Assembly: GCA_017656295.1 (NCBI GenBank)
Contig: JACDOC010000002.1
Coordinates: 124,001 to 188,000, forward strand
Direction: 5' to 3'
Length of the DNA stretch: 64,000 nucleotides
DNA from: Bacillus sp. (in: firmicutes)
GTDB lineage: Bacteria; Bacillota; Bacilli; Bacillales; JACDOC01
Below, one piece after another: positions 38,373 through 48,567 of the stretch (positions are counted from its first letter, which is position 1; the number at the start of each line of letters is the position of its first letter). A program made the translations under genes and the position numbers. Below the pieces are notes generated by a model. The model worked only from the letters and a program-made list of their open reading frames with translations. It did not search any database and was not told the DNA's origin.

Positions 38373-40160
38373 ATGATTCGAACGTCTCCTTTTTCCCATC
38401 AACCTATTGATCGATTGGACCGGCAACCTTTCACATTACAACAAGGACAAATGTTTTTTGGAAAGGTGAACAAACTGTTTTCTAACGGAACAGCCGAAGT
38501 GGTAGTTGGAAAAGAAAGGTTTGTGGCAAAATTAGAAACCCCATTAGAAGTCGCAGGAAAATATTTGTTTCAAGTTCAAATGAAAGACGGACAAGTCGTT
38601 TTAAAAGTAATGTCCTCCAATCAACCAATAACTTCTCATCACCAGCTATTAACATCACTCTCGTTGCCTTATTTACCAATATATGAAACATTACTAGCCT
38701 GGATGGAAAAAGAACATATCCAATTATCAAAAGCGAATTTGCTGCAACTTGCTCAATGGTTGGCTGATGTTGAAGATCAATCACAAGCATTAAACGTGTT
38801 GAAACAAATGCTTCAGCGTGGGCTTCCATTAGAAAAAGATGTATTTTTTTCTTATTTAGCTGGAACAAAAGGCGATTCAATTACTCATGAAATAAATCAG
38901 TTTTTAAAGGAACTTCACCATTGGAATGGAAATACAACCTTAAAGCAATCGCTTCTTACGACTGGCCAATTTATACAAAACGGATGGACACGAATACTTG
39001 CTCAGCAAGTTTGGGCTTTGATGTTTCGTGATGCAGTGGATGGAAAAAATGCTTCAATAACCGAATGGTTCTTTACATCGGGGGATGTACCGAAGGGCGA
39101 GACATGGCTTGGCTTAGCCGAAAAAAATATTCGAATAAATGTTACGAAAACAGAAGATGGAAAGCTTTCTTTCGTGCAATTACTTCAAAAGTTCATCCCT
39201 TTAGCAAAAGCAACCGACCCAACGATAGGGGATGAATTATTTAAACAATTGATTTTATTAGAAAAAGGAGACGTGTCTTCAGCTCATGTGTCCATACTTG
39301 CGAAAACTCTTGTGAACGCGATGGTTAATGTGATCCAACAATCCCCACTCGAGATTACTAAACAGCCAATGAGCCAATTGTTTCAGCATCTGTTCAACAT
39401 CTCTCCAGGGAAAATAGAACAGTTGATTCAACACATTCAAGCCATGATTCAAAACGGTTCACTTGGAGAAAATATTATTCCAAAAGAAATGGAAACATAT
39501 ATTCAAAAAATAATAGAGTCTTCTTCACATCCCGTTCATTGGCAAGGAAGAGTATGGAAAGAATTATTTGGGCAAATTATGAAACATTTAGGTCTTGGAT
39601 ATGAAGGAGCCATTGGAAAGGGGGAACAACCTTTATGGACCGAACAGCTCAAACCATTGCTTGTACAATTGCTTCAAGAGCCAGTACCAACACAGTTAAA
39701 AGAACAAGCTGAACACCTGTTAATGAAATTAAATGCTCCAGCCGTGACCCAGCAACAAATGGGTCCATTAACTCAAGTGGTCTTTCAACTTCCGTTGAAT
39801 TTGTTCAATTATGAAACCGATATTACGTTCCAGTGGACTGGTCGAAAAAAAGAAAACGGAGAAATAGATCCTCATTTTTGTCGAGTGTTATTTTATTTGG
39901 ATTTAGCTCATTTACATGAAACGATTGTAGATATGCATGTACAAAATAAAATTGTTTCCATCACGATTTTTCAAAGAAACGAAACGATTGAACAGCTTGC
40001 ACAGCCGTATCTATCATCTTTAAAAGAACGTCTGTTGGAGAAAGGATATCGTTTATCGACCGTTCAATTTAAACCCCTTCAACAAAAGTCAAATCTTCAA
40101 CCTTCCGTGAATACTACTGAAGAGACGACGTTGTATACGGGAGTGGATATTCGGATATGA
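38373..40160 (+). CDS. ylqG: YlqG-like protein with weak FliK C-terminal resemblance
   Basis: A 595-residue cytosolic protein without signal peptide or clear membrane helices, rich in Gln and Leu. Position between rnhB and the FlhB-like ylqH marks it as YlqG. The C-terminal part (about residues 460-580: VFQLPLNLFNYETDITFQW ... HLHETIVDMHVQNKIVSITIF) has the alternating pattern of the FliK C-terminal domain, where a two-layer sheet contacts FlhB. The function is unknown. TAGGAGGAAAATT precedes the ATG, and the stop overlaps ylqH by four bases. The FliK relation is my inference from pattern and partner. Confidence 0.75.
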   Translation: MIRTSPFSHQPIDRLDRQPFTLQQGQMFFGKVNKLFSNGTAEVVVGKERFVAKLETPLEVAGKYLFQVQMKDGQVVLKVMSSNQPITSHHQLLTSLSLPYLPIYETLLAWMEKEHIQLSKANLLQLAQWLADVEDQSQALNVLKQMLQRGLPLEKDVFFSYLAGTKGDSITHEINQFLKELHHWNGNTTLKQSLLTTGQFIQNGWTRILAQQVWALMFRDAVDGKNASITEWFFTSGDVPKGETWLGLAEKNIRINVTKTEDGKLSFVQLLQKFIPLAKATDPTIGDELFKQLILLEKGDVSSAHVSILAKTLVNAMVNVIQQSPLEITKQPMSQLFQHLFNISPGKIEQLIQHIQAMIQNGSLGENIIPKEMETYIQKIIESSSHPVHWQGRVWKELFGQIMKHLGLGYEGAIGKGEQPLWTEQLKPLLVQLLQEPVPTQLKEQAEHLLMKLNAPAVTQQQMGPLTQVVFQLPLNLFNYETDITFQWTGRKKENGEIDPHFCRVLFYLDLAHLHETIVDMHVQNKIVSITIFQRNETIEQLAQPYLSSLKERLLEKGYRLSTVQFKPLQQKSNLQPSVNTTEETTLYTGVDIRI

Positions 40161-40432
40161 AAAAAAAACGTAAAGAAGCGGTCGCTCTATCCTATCATCC
40201 CGAACGTGACAAAGCACCAATTGTCGTGGCGAAAGGTAAAGGAAAAATCGCTGATGCAATTCTAGAAAAAGCGAAGGCACATGATATACCCATTCAAGAA
40301 GACCGTACCCTGGTTTCTTTATTGGGTCAGCTTCAAATTAACGAAACGATTCCTGAGCAACTCTTCGAAGCAGTTGCTGAAGTATTTGCTTTTGTGTACC
40401 GTTTAGACCGACAAGTAGGAAGCCGAAAGTAA
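40157..40432 (+). CDS. ylqH: Stand-alone FlhB C-terminal domain-like protein (YlqH)
   Basis: A 91-residue protein that matches only the cytoplasmic FlhB_CC piece: KEAVALSYHPERDKAPIVVAKGKGKIADAILEKAKAHD-type order, IPIQEDRTLVSLL and IPEQLFEAVAEVFAFVYRLDR. The membrane part of FlhB is absent, and the NPTH autocleavage motif is absent as well; the protein begins about where cleaved FlhB_CC would begin. It overlaps ylqG and so is co-translated with it. The role is unknown. Confidence 0.85.
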   Translation: MKKKRKEAVALSYHPERDKAPIVVAKGKGKIADAILEKAKAHDIPIQEDRTLVSLLGQLQINETIPEQLFEAVAEVFAFVYRLDRQVGSRK

Positions 40433-40442
40433 ATCGGCTTCC
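40418..40442 (+). terminator. Hairpin at the end of ylqH (weak terminator)
   Basis: GGAAGCCGA pairs with TCGGCTTCC across the ylqH stop codon. Only a short pyrimidine stretch follows, so termination may be weak. Confidence 0.5.
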
Positions 40443-40558
40443 GTATACTTTACAAACCAAATGAAAAAAAGATTTATAAAAATAATGATTAGGAAAAATA
40501 GAAATTTTTATAGAGAATACAGAAAATTTAAACTAATATAATATTTCGGGTCAAAAGG

Positions 40559-40587
40559 TAGACAATAATACTGTCATTTTATACAAT
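40559..40587 (+). promoter_or_regulatory. SigA promoter of sucCD
   Basis: TAGACA (40559-40564) and TACAAT (40582-40587) are 17 bases apart, 45 bases before the sucC ATG. The AT-rich 100 bases upstream hold no gene. Confidence 0.65.
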
Positions 40588-40632
40588 GAAAGCGCAGTCT
40601 ATTTTTTGAAGAGTTTGATAGGAGGATGGGAC

Positions 40633-41793
40633 ATGAATATCCACGAATATCAAGGTAAAGAAATCCTCAGAAAATATGGGGTTACAGTACCGAACGGAAA
40701 AGTGGCTTTTACTGTAGATGAAGCCGTAGAAGCTGCCAAGGAATTAGGAACAGATGTAGTAGTTGTTAAAGCCCAAATCCATGCCGGTGGTCGTGGAAAA
40801 GCTGGCGGTGTTAAAGTTGCCAAAAACTTAGATGAAGTCCGTACATACGCAAGCGAACTTTTAGGAAAAACACTTGTGACTCACCAAACAGGTCCAGAAG
40901 GCAAAGAAGTTAAGCGCTTACTTATTGAAGAAGGCTGCGACATTAAAAAAGAGTATTATGTTGGTTTAGTTTTAGACCGTGCAACTTCCCGTGTCGTGCT
41001 AATGGCCTCTGAAGAAGGCGGAACTGAAATTGAGGAAGTTGCAGCGAAAACTCCTGAAAAAATCTTTAAAGAATATATTGATCCTGTTACAGGACTTACT
41101 CCATTCCAAGCGCGTCGTATTGCGTTCAACATTAACATTCCAAACGAATTAGTGGGACAAGCTGTGAAATTTATGATGGGCTTGTACCAAGTATTTATTG
41201 AAAAAGACTGCTCTATTGCTGAAATTAACCCGCTTGTTGTAACAGGCGATGGCAAAGTGATGGCTCTAGATGCAAAATTAAACTTCGACTCAAACGCTCT
41301 TTATCGTCATAAAGACATTCTTGAATACCGTGATTTAGACGAAGAAGATCCTAAAGAAATTGAAGCTTCTAAACATGATTTAAGCTACATTTCTTTAGAT
41401 GGAAATATCGGATGTATGGTAAATGGTGCCGGGTTAGCGATGGCGACGATGGATATTATTAAATATTACGGCGGTGAACCTGCAAACTTCCTAGATGTTG
41501 GGGGCGGTGCTACGGCTGAAAAAGTAACAGAAGCATTCAAAATCATTCTGTCTGACCCGAATGTAAAAGGAATCTTTGTTAACATCTTTGGCGGTATTAT
41601 GAAATGTGACGTCATCGCTACAGGTGTTGTTGAAGCAGCGAAGCAAGTTGAATTAAAAGTACCTCTCGTTGTACGTCTTGAAGGTACAAACGTCGAATTA
41701 GGCAAGAAAATTTTAGAAGAGTCTGGACTAAATATTATCGCAGCAGAATCAATGGCTGACGGCGCACAAAAAATCGTGGAGCTAGTAGGTTAA
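40633..41793 (+). CDS. sucC: Succinyl-CoA synthetase, beta subunit
   Basis: TCA cycle enzyme that couples succinyl-CoA cleavage to ATP/GTP formation. The 386-residue ATP-grasp protein starts [17 protein letters not shown] and has [27 protein letters not shown] and [15 protein letters not shown] 40633 follows AGGAGGATGGG; an in-frame ATG at 40606 has no SD and is rejected. sucD follows after 18 bases. Confidence 0.97.
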   Translation: MNIHEYQGKEILRKYGVTVPNGKVAFTVDEAVEAAKELGTDVVVVKAQIHAGGRGKAGGVKVAKNLDEVRTYASELLGKTLVTHQTGPEGKEVKRLLIEEGCDIKKEYYVGLVLDRATSRVVLMASEEGGTEIEEVAAKTPEKIFKEYIDPVTGLTPFQARRIAFNINIPNELVGQAVKFMMGLYQVFIEKDCSIAEINPLVVTGDGKVMALDAKLNFDSNALYRHKDILEYRDLDEEDPKEIEASKHDLSYISLDGNIGCMVNGAGLAMATMDIIKYYGGEPANFLDVGGGATAEKVTEAFKIILSDPNVKGIFVNIFGGIMKCDVIATGVVEAAKQVELKVPLVVRLEGTNVELGKKILEESGLNIIAAESMADGAQKIVELVG

Positions 41794-41811
41794 GAAAGGC
41801 AGGGGGACGAA

Positions 41812-42714
41812 ATGAGCGTATTTATTAATAAAGACACAAAAGTAATTGTTCAAGGAATTACCGGTTCTACAGCGATGTTCCATACGAAGCAAATGCTCGA
41901 ATACGGGACAAAAATTGTTGCAGGTGTAACACCTGGTAAAGGTGGAATTGAAGTAGAAGGTGTTCCTGTATTCAATACCGTAGAAGAAGCAAAAAAAGCA
42001 ACAGGCGCAAATGTTTCCGTCATTTACGTACCAGCTCCATTTGCGGCAGATGCAATTATGGAAGCAGTCGATGCTGAACTTGATCTAGTTATCTGTATTA
42101 CGGAACACATTCCAGTCTTAGACATGGTAAAAGTGAAGCGCTTTATGGAAGGTAAGAAAACACGTCTGATTGGTCCAAACTGCCCAGGTGTTATTACTCC
42201 AGGTGAATGTAAAATTGGTATCATGCCTGGTTATATTCATACAAAAGGTCATGTGGGTGTCGTTTCTCGTTCTGGTACACTTACATATGAAGCCGTTCAT
42301 CAATTATCACAAGCCGGAATCGGACAATCAACAGCCGTTGGTATTGGTGGCGACCCAGTAAACGGAACAAACTTTATTGATGTCTTAAAAGCATTTAATG
42401 AAGATCCTGAAACATACGCCGTTATTATGATTGGTGAAATTGGCGGTACAGCAGAGGAAGAAGCTGCTCGCTGGGTGAAAGAAAACATGACAAAACCAGT
42501 AGTTGGTTTCATCGGCGGTCGTACAGCTCCTCCAGGAAAACGAATGGGACATGCTGGAGCTATTATTTCTGGTGGTAAAGGAACAGCTGACGAAAAAATT
42601 CGCGTCATGAACGATTGTGGTATTAAAGTAGCTGAAACACCAGCTGTTATCGGTGAAACATTAATTTCCGTATTAAAAGAAAAAGGCTTATATGAGAAGT
42701 GTAAAACGCACTAA
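41812..42714 (+). CDS. sucD: Succinyl-CoA synthetase, alpha subunit
   Basis: Alpha chain carrying the phosphohistidine. The 300-residue product has the CoA-binding Rossmann part ([20 protein letters not shown]), [31 protein letters not shown], and the active-site His near residue 247 in [25 protein letters not shown] precedes the ATG. A strong hairpin terminator follows. Confidence 0.97.
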   Translation: MSVFINKDTKVIVQGITGSTAMFHTKQMLEYGTKIVAGVTPGKGGIEVEGVPVFNTVEEAKKATGANVSVIYVPAPFAADAIMEAVDAELDLVICITEHIPVLDMVKVKRFMEGKKTRLIGPNCPGVITPGECKIGIMPGYIHTKGHVGVVSRSGTLTYEAVHQLSQAGIGQSTAVGIGGDPVNGTNFIDVLKAFNEDPETYAVIMIGEIGGTAEEEAARWVKENMTKPVVGFIGGRTAPPGKRMGHAGAIISGGKGTADEKIRVMNDCGIKVAETPAVIGETLISVLKEKGLYEKCKTH

Positions 42715-42723
42715 TTTAATGAA

Positions 42724-42754
42724 GGAAGACAGTTCACATGACGAACTGTCTTCC
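42724..42754 (+). terminator. Intrinsic terminator after sucD
   Basis: GGAAGACAGTTC pairs perfectly with GAACTGTCTTCC across a seven-base loop. There is little T-run (GTTCT). An ATG in frame with dprA lies in its loop. Confidence 0.7.
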
Positions 42755-42791
42755 GTTCTATGATCATTTAATAACGTTGAGAGGTGATGAC

Positions 42792-43658
42792 ATGGACAAA
42801 CTAACCTATCAACTTGTTCAATTGCATCACTGTTCAGGCATTACGTGGAGGCATTTAGAACGTCTTTGTTCCATTGGACCAATAGAAGATGTAACCGAAA
42901 TCAACACGCTAATTAAGCAATTGCATTTAAATAAAGACACTGCCACTCTAGTTAGAGATCAAATGTCTCAATTTTCAACTACGCAATTAATAGAACGTTA
43001 TAAACAAAGTGGAATTCACATCATCTCCATGAATCATCCTCTATACCCACCATCATTAAAGCACATTTATGAACCCCCACCTATGTTGTATGTTAAAGGA
43101 AATCTACAACTTTTACAATCTCCTATCAAATTAGCGATTGTTGGAGCAAGGGTACACGATCCTTATGGAGTTCAGGCATTAAAAACATTAATACCCGAAC
43201 TCGTTGAAAAAAATGTTTGCATCGTGAGTGGACTAGCACGTGGAATTGACCGACTAGCCCATGAAATCACTATCAATTACGGTGGAAAAACGATTGGCGT
43301 GATTGCAGGTGGATTGTATCATATTTACCCGAAAGAACACTATGCATTAGCTGACAAAATGGCACAAGAGCATCTCCTCATTTCGGAATATCCCCCGATT
43401 GTCTCTCCTAAAAAATGGCATTTTCCGAAAAGAAATCGTATTATCTCAGGATTGTCAAGAGGAGTCTTAGTCGTTCAAGCAAGGGAACGAAGCGGCTCTT
43501 TAATAACAGCTGATTATGCGCTTGATCAAGGACGAGATGTATTTGCTATTCCCGGACCAATCACTTCTCCACTTACAGCAGGCACCCATCTATTAATTCA
43601 ACAAGGAGCAAAGCTAGTTCATTCGCCCCAGGATATTTTTGATGAATGGTTCTATTAA
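42792..43658 (+). CDS. dprA: DNA processing protein DprA (Smf)
   Basis: Loads RecA on incoming single-stranded DNA during transformation. The product has the Rossmann-like DprA domain: MYVKGNLQLL, IVGARVHDPYG, VSGLARGIDRLAHE, IAGGLYHIYPKEH, FPKRNRIISGLSRGVLVVQARERSGSLITADYAL. ATG 42792 behind GAGAGGTGATG gives 288 residues. An in-frame ATG at 42738 lies in the loop of the sucD terminator, so I reject it. Presence suggests competence potential but does not prove it. Confidence 0.94.
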   Translation: MDKLTYQLVQLHHCSGITWRHLERLCSIGPIEDVTEINTLIKQLHLNKDTATLVRDQMSQFSTTQLIERYKQSGIHIISMNHPLYPPSLKHIYEPPPMLYVKGNLQLLQSPIKLAIVGARVHDPYGVQALKTLIPELVEKNVCIVSGLARGIDRLAHEITINYGGKTIGVIAGGLYHIYPKEHYALADKMAQEHLLISEYPPIVSPKKWHFPKRNRIISGLSRGVLVVQARERSGSLITADYALDQGRDVFAIPGPITSPLTAGTHLLIQQGAKLVHSPQDIFDEWFY

Positions 43659-43725
43659 CCTATAAACAAAGATATGAACTTTCAATTTGGAGTTGAATAT
43701 TTTGTGAATAAAAGAGGTATACATT

Positions 43726-43764
43726 ATGGAAAAGGGAAAATTTTTCTTTAAAGCAGGAAAATAG
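43726..43764 (+). CDS. Possible 12-aa leader peptide upstream of topA
   Basis: ATG 43726 lies seven bases after AGAGGT and encodes MEKGKFFFKAGK before a stop. It falls in the 350-base dprA-topA gap, which also contains an inverted repeat (GTTGCA 43806-43811 with TGCAAC 43837-43842) and the topA promoter. No homologue is known to me; chance is a real possibility. Confidence 0.2.
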   Translation: MEKGKFFFKAGK

Positions 43765-43939
43765 GAAAAAAAGTGCGAAAAAAAACACTATTTACGTTGA
43801 AAGTGGTTGCATTTCTTTCAAATCTGTTATAAATTTTGCAACAGGTGTTTTAATAAAGCTGAAGGAACGTTATTTGAAAACGAATACAGAAAAACCTTTT
43901 TGATGGACGTCTGACCTTTAAAAAAAGGCGTGTTCTTCA

Positions 43940-43968
43940 TTGACAAAGAGAAAAACTCTCATTAGTAT
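43940..43968 (+). promoter_or_regulatory. SigA promoter of topA
   Basis: TTGACA (43940-43945) and TAGTAT (43963-43968) are 17 bases apart, 43 bases before topA. A second, weaker candidate (TTGCAT 43807, TAAATT 43830) lies upstream. Confidence 0.75.
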
Positions 43969-44011
43969 ATACATTTGTCTTGTAAATTTTCACCTCTAAG
44001 GAGGACTATTC

Positions 44012-46087
44012 ATGTCAGATTACTTGGTGATTGTCGAATCGCCCGCTAAGGCGAAAACTATTGAACGATATCTTGGAAAAAAATATAAAGTAAAGGCATC
44101 TATGGGACATGTTCGCGATTTACCGAAAAGTCAAATAGGTGTCGATATAAATAATCAATACGAACCTAAGTATATTACGATTCGTGGCAAAGGTCCTGTA
44201 TTAAAAGAATTAAAATCAGCAGCAAAAAAGGCGAAAAAAGTGTTTCTGGCAGCTGACCCAGACCGGGAAGGAGAAGCAATTGCTTGGCATTTAGCTCACA
44301 GTTTAGAATTAGATACGACTTCCAATTGTCGAGTTGTATTTAACGAAATTACGAAAGACGCTATAAAAGAATCTTTTAAACACCCACGTCCGATTAATAT
44401 GGACTTAGTAGATGCTCAACAAGCCCGTCGTGTATTGGATCGGCTTGTAGGTTATAAAATTAGCCCTATCCTTTGGAAAAAGGTAAAAAAAGGGTTAAGC
44501 GCTGGCCGTGTACAATCCGTTGCCGTTCGCTTAATCATTGACCGAGAAAACGAAATTAAAAACTTTGTACCCGAAGAGTACTGGACGATAGAAGCTCATT
44601 TTTCTAAAGAGAAAGAAGTGTTCCAAGGTTACTATTATGGAAAAAACGGCGAAAAAATAGATTTAAAATCTGAAGCGGATGTAAAAAGTGTACTATCATC
44701 CCTTGAAGGAAATGAGTTTCTAATTACAAACGTGGTGAAGAAAACCCGTAAACGAAACCCAGCGCCACCTTTTACGACTTCCTCTTTGCAACAAGAAGCA
44801 GCTCGAAAATTAAATTTTCGTGCCAAAAAAACGATGATGTTAGCTCAGCAACTATATGAAGGAATTGACATCGGTAAAGAAGGAACAGTCGGTCTCATTA
44901 CGTATATGCGTACAGATTCAACACGGGTATCGGAAGTAGCGCAAAAAGAAGCGTCGGAATATATTGCCGAGCAGTTTGGTTCTACTTATGTAAAACAAAC
45001 TCAAGCGAAAGAGAAAAAGTCGGCTAATGCTCAAGATGCTCACGAAGCGATTCGTCCAACAAGTACGCTTCGCGATCCTAATTCTATTAAGGAGTTTCTA
45101 AGCCGTGATCAATATCGTTTGTATAAGCTCATTTGGGAACGTTTCGTAGCAAGTCAAATGGCACCAGCCGAACTTGATACGATGAGCGTTGATTTAGAAA
45201 ATAACGGACATGTATTTCGAGCGAACGGTTCTAAAGTAAAGTTTCCAGGATTTATGAAAGTATATGTAGAAGGAACCGATGATCAAAAAGAAGAGAATGA
45301 AAAAATGTTGCCAGATTTAACGAAAGGTGATAAAGTTCTATCGGAAGAGATAAAGCCGAAGCAACATTTTACACAACCGCCTCCTAGATACACTGAGGCG
45401 AGATTAGTAAAAACATTAGAAGAACTTGGAATCGGTCGACCTTCCACTTATGCTCCAACTTTGGATACGATTCAAAAGCGCGGTTATGTCACATTAGAAA
45501 ATAAACGGTTTGTCCCAACTGAACTGGGAGAAATTGTTCTTGATTTAATAAAAGAATTTTTCCCAGAAATCATTGACGTAGAATTTACGGCAAAGATGGA
45601 AAGAAGTTTGGATGAAATTGAAGAAGGAAAAGTCCAATGGGTTAAAATTATCGATGATTTCTACAAAGAGTTTCAAGTTCATCTAAAAAAAGCTGAAGAA
45701 GAAATGAAAGAAGTAGAAATAAAAGATGAACAAGTCGGTGAAGATTGTGAAGTATGTGGCAGCCCGCTTGTTTATAAAATGGGTCGCTATGGAAAATTCA
45801 TGGCGTGTAGCAATTTTCCTGATTGCCGATTTACAAAGCCGATTGTAAAAGATATTGGGGTTAAATGTCCGAAATGTAAAGAAGGAAACATTATCGAACG
45901 AAAAAGTAAGAAAAGAAGAACGTTTTATGGTTGTGACCGTTTTCCAAAATGCGATTTCGTTTCATGGGACAAACCACTTGAACGAAGTTGTCCAAAATGC
46001 GGTCAAATGCTAGTAGAGAAGAAGCTGAAAAAAGGGGTCCAAGTTCAGTGTATTCAATGTGATTACAAAGAAGAACCCCAAAGCTAA
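44012..46087 (+). CDS. topA: DNA topoisomerase I
   Basis: Type IA topoisomerase that relaxes negative supercoils. The 691-residue protein has an N-terminal TOPRIM domain ([32 protein letters not shown]), the catalytic Tyr near residue 297 in [15 protein letters not shown], and three C-terminal four-cysteine zinc ribbons ([25 protein letters not shown]...[10 protein letters not shown]...CIQC). AAGGAGGACTA precedes the ATG. Length is typical of Bacillus. Confidence 0.98.
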   Translation: MSDYLVIVESPAKAKTIERYLGKKYKVKASMGHVRDLPKSQIGVDINNQYEPKYITIRGKGPVLKELKSAAKKAKKVFLAADPDREGEAIAWHLAHSLELDTTSNCRVVFNEITKDAIKESFKHPRPINMDLVDAQQARRVLDRLVGYKISPILWKKVKKGLSAGRVQSVAVRLIIDRENEIKNFVPEEYWTIEAHFSKEKEVFQGYYYGKNGEKIDLKSEADVKSVLSSLEGNEFLITNVVKKTRKRNPAPPFTTSSLQQEAARKLNFRAKKTMMLAQQLYEGIDIGKEGTVGLITYMRTDSTRVSEVAQKEASEYIAEQFGSTYVKQTQAKEKKSANAQDAHEAIRPTSTLRDPNSIKEFLSRDQYRLYKLIWERFVASQMAPAELDTMSVDLENNGHVFRANGSKVKFPGFMKVYVEGTDDQKEENEKMLPDLTKGDKVLSEEIKPKQHFTQPPPRYTEARLVKTLEELGIGRPSTYAPTLDTIQKRGYVTLENKRFVPTELGEIVLDLIKEFFPEIIDVEFTAKMERSLDEIEEGKVQWVKIIDDFYKEFQVHLKKAEEEMKEVEIKDEQVGEDCEVCGSPLVYKMGRYGKFMACSNFPDCRFTKPIVKDIGVKCPKCKEGNIIERKSKKRRTFYGCDRFPKCDFVSWDKPLERSCPKCGQMLVEKKLKKGVQVQCIQCDYKEEPQS

Positions 46088-46093
46088 TGCAAT

Positions 46094-46121
46094 GAGGGTG
46101 AGCACAGTGCTCACTCTTTCT
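46094..46121 (+). terminator. Probable terminator after topA
   Basis: GTGAGCAC pairs perfectly with GTGCTCAC across no more than a few bases, followed by TCTTTC. The T-run is poor. Confidence 0.55.
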
Positions 46122-46271
46122 GTTTGAATAATGTTGCATAAAAAGGTTATAATTTTACAGAAAATTGACCATCCCTTTAAGATAAATGATCTTTCTCTTA
46201 TAACTATTAGAGATAGATGCCGAATATAATAACATGGAAGTCTTTCAAGGGAAAGACGAGGAGGATTTTGT

Positions 46272-47582
46272 ATGTCAAAGGAAGTTGTAGTTAACGTTGT
46301 TGGAGCTGGGTTAGCAGGAAGTGAAGCTGCTTGGCAAATTGCCAAGCGAGGAATTCGTGTTCATCTATATGAAATGCGTCCAGTGAAACAAACACCAGCA
46401 CATCATACAGATAAATTTGCCGAGTTAGTTTGTAGTAATTCATTGCGTGCCAATTCATTAACCAATGCTGTAGGGGTTTTGAAAGAAGAAATGCGTCACC
46501 TTGACTCGGTCATCATCCTTTCAGCTGACGATTGTAGCGTTCCAGCCGGTGGAGCGTTAGCTGTTGATCGTCACGAATTTGCCGGTAAAGTAACCGAACG
46601 GGTGAAAAATCATCCGAATGTAACCGTATTTCATGAAGAAGTGACGGATATCCCAGAAGGAATTACGGTAATAGCAACAGGACCTTTAACAAGTGAAGTG
46701 TTATCAAAAAAGCTTCGTGACTTAACAGGAGAAGATTATTTATACTTTTATGACGCAGCTGCTCCTATTATTGAGAAAGATAGCATAGATATGGAGAAAG
46801 TGTATTTAAAATCTCGTTATGACAAAGGAGAAGCAGCATATTTAAACTGCCCTATGACCGAAGAAGAATTCAATCGCTTTTATGATGCATTAATTTCAGC
46901 GGAAACCGTTCCGTTAAAAGAGTTTGAAAAAGAAATTTATTTTGAAGGTTGTATGCCGATTGAAGTAATGGCTCAACGTGGGAAAAAGACATTGCTGTTT
47001 GGACCGATGAAACCGGTTGGATTAGAAGACCCACGAACGGGGAAAAGACCATATGCTGTCGTTCAACTACGTCAAGATGATGCAGCTGGTACACTGTATA
47101 ATATAGTAGGTTTCCAAACTCATCTAAAATGGGGACCTCAAAAAGAGGTAATTCGCCTCATTCCAGGTCTAGAAAATGCTGAAATTGTTCGTTATGGAGT
47201 CATGCATCGTAACACATTTATTAATTCACCGAAAGTATTAAAGCCAACGTACCAATTTCATAAGCGTGATACATTGTTCTTTGCTGGGCAAATGACCGGA
47301 GTAGAAGGTTATGTTGAATCAGCGGCAAGTGGGTTAATTGCAGGTATTAACGCTGCTCGCCTTGCTCAAGGCTTAGATCCCGTTGTCTTTCCGAAAGAAA
47401 CAGCTATGGGTAGTATGGCGCGATATATTACAGAAGCCAATCCGGAAAACTTTCAACCAATGAATGCAAACTTCGGTTTATTCCCGCCACTACCTGAAAA
47501 AATAAAAGGGAAAAAAGAACGTAACGAAAAATATGCTCAACGCGCATTAGAAACAATTCAGAACTTTGTGAAAATATTGTAA
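46272..47582 (+). CDS. trmFO: Folate-dependent tRNA (uracil-54) methyltransferase TrmFO (Gid)
   Basis: FAD enzyme that makes ribothymidine at tRNA position 54 using methylenetetrahydrofolate. The 436-residue protein has the dinucleotide motif [19 protein letters not shown] (from residue 9), [41 protein letters not shown] and [30 protein letters not shown] precedes the ATG. It replaces the SAM-dependent TrmA used by many proteobacteria. Confidence 0.97.
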   Translation: MSKEVVVNVVGAGLAGSEAAWQIAKRGIRVHLYEMRPVKQTPAHHTDKFAELVCSNSLRANSLTNAVGVLKEEMRHLDSVIILSADDCSVPAGGALAVDRHEFAGKVTERVKNHPNVTVFHEEVTDIPEGITVIATGPLTSEVLSKKLRDLTGEDYLYFYDAAAPIIEKDSIDMEKVYLKSRYDKGEAAYLNCPMTEEEFNRFYDALISAETVPLKEFEKEIYFEGCMPIEVMAQRGKKTLLFGPMKPVGLEDPRTGKRPYAVVQLRQDDAAGTLYNIVGFQTHLKWGPQKEVIRLIPGLENAEIVRYGVMHRNTFINSPKVLKPTYQFHKRDTLFFAGQMTGVEGYVESAASGLIAGINAARLAQGLDPVVFPKETAMGSMARYITEANPENFQPMNANFGLFPPLPEKIKGKKERNEKYAQRALETIQNFVKIL

Positions 47583-47590
47583 ATTCCATT

Positions 47591-47631
47591 GCAAGGGCTT
47601 AAAATTTATGATAAGATTTAAAAGCCCTTGC
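47591..47631 (+). terminator. Hairpin between trmFO and xerC, abutting the xerC SD
   Basis: GCAAGGGCTT (47591-47600) pairs perfectly with AAGCCCTTGC (47622-47631), and AAAATTT/ATTTAA can extend the stem. No T-run follows; the xerC SD GAGGAG begins at once. It may be a weak terminator or a structure affecting xerC translation. Confidence 0.5.
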
Positions 47632-47647
47632 GAGGAGTTGAAACCCA

Positions 47648-48544
47648 GTGAATGAAAATTTGAATGTTTTGTTACAGTCGTTCATTACATATTTACAAAT
47701 AGAAAAGAATTATTCACAATATACGATTGAGCATTATCGCAAGGATATTGAATCGTTCTTTGAATTTATGGCTGAAGAAGCGTTAACCATTGAGCAAGTC
47801 GAATATTTCAATGCAAGGCTTTATTTAACGAAATTATATGAACGGGAGTATGCTCGAGCTTCTGTATCGCGTAAAATATCAAGTTTACGAAGTTTTTTTC
47901 ATTTTTTAGTAAGAGAGAAAAAAGTGTCAGAAAATCCATTTGCCTTTGTCTCACAACCTCGAGCGGAGAAGCGATTACCGAAGTTTTTTTATGAGGAAGA
48001 ATTAGAAAAGCTTTTTGATTCATGTGATACTTCCACTCCCCTTGGGAAGCGAAATTTGGCTCTCCTTGAATTATTATACGCAACCGGTATTCGTGTAAGT
48101 GAGTGTGCGCAAATCCAGCTTCGAGATATTGATTTTTACTTAGCAACGTTACTTGTTCGAGGAAAAGGAAGTAAAGAGCGGTATGTTCCGTTCGGGTCAT
48201 TCGCTCACGAAGCATTGCAAAGTTACATACAAGATGCAAGAGAAGCTCTTTTAAACGGAAAAGAACACTCGTTTTTGTTCGTTAATTTTCGAGGAGATCC
48301 TTTAACACCAAGAGGGATTCGTCATATTTTAAATGACTTAATGACGAAAGCTTCACTGAACAGTAAAATACATCCACATATGTTACGACATACGTTTGCT
48401 ACACATTTGTTAAACAATGGAGCAGACTTACGAACCGTTCAAGAATTGTTAGGACATGTGAACTTATCATCCACGCAAGTGTATACACATGTCACAAAAG
48501 AGCATTTACGCCGTGCTTACATGAATCATCATCCACGGGCATAA
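47648..48544 (+). CDS. xerC: Tyrosine recombinase XerC (CodV)
   Basis: Resolves chromosome dimers at dif together with XerD. The 298-residue protein has an N-terminal SAM-like core-binding domain ([20 protein letters not shown]) and the catalytic domain with Arg in [42 protein letters not shown] and the nucleophile Tyr279. Start GTG 47648 follows GAGGAG by about 11 bases. Gene order xerC-hslV-hslU-codY is the codVWXY cluster of B. subtilis. Confidence 0.96.
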   Translation: MNENLNVLLQSFITYLQIEKNYSQYTIEHYRKDIESFFEFMAEEALTIEQVEYFNARLYLTKLYEREYARASVSRKISSLRSFFHFLVREKKVSENPFAFVSQPRAEKRLPKFFYEEELEKLFDSCDTSTPLGKRNLALLELLYATGIRVSECAQIQLRDIDFYLATLLVRGKGSKERYVPFGSFAHEALQSYIQDAREALLNGKEHSFLFVNFRGDPLTPRGIRHILNDLMTKASLNSKIHPHMLRHTFATHLLNNGADLRTVQELLGHVNLSSTQVYTHVTKEHLRRAYMNHHPRA

Positions 48545-48567
48545 GACCAATTGAAGGAGGGTCTCAT

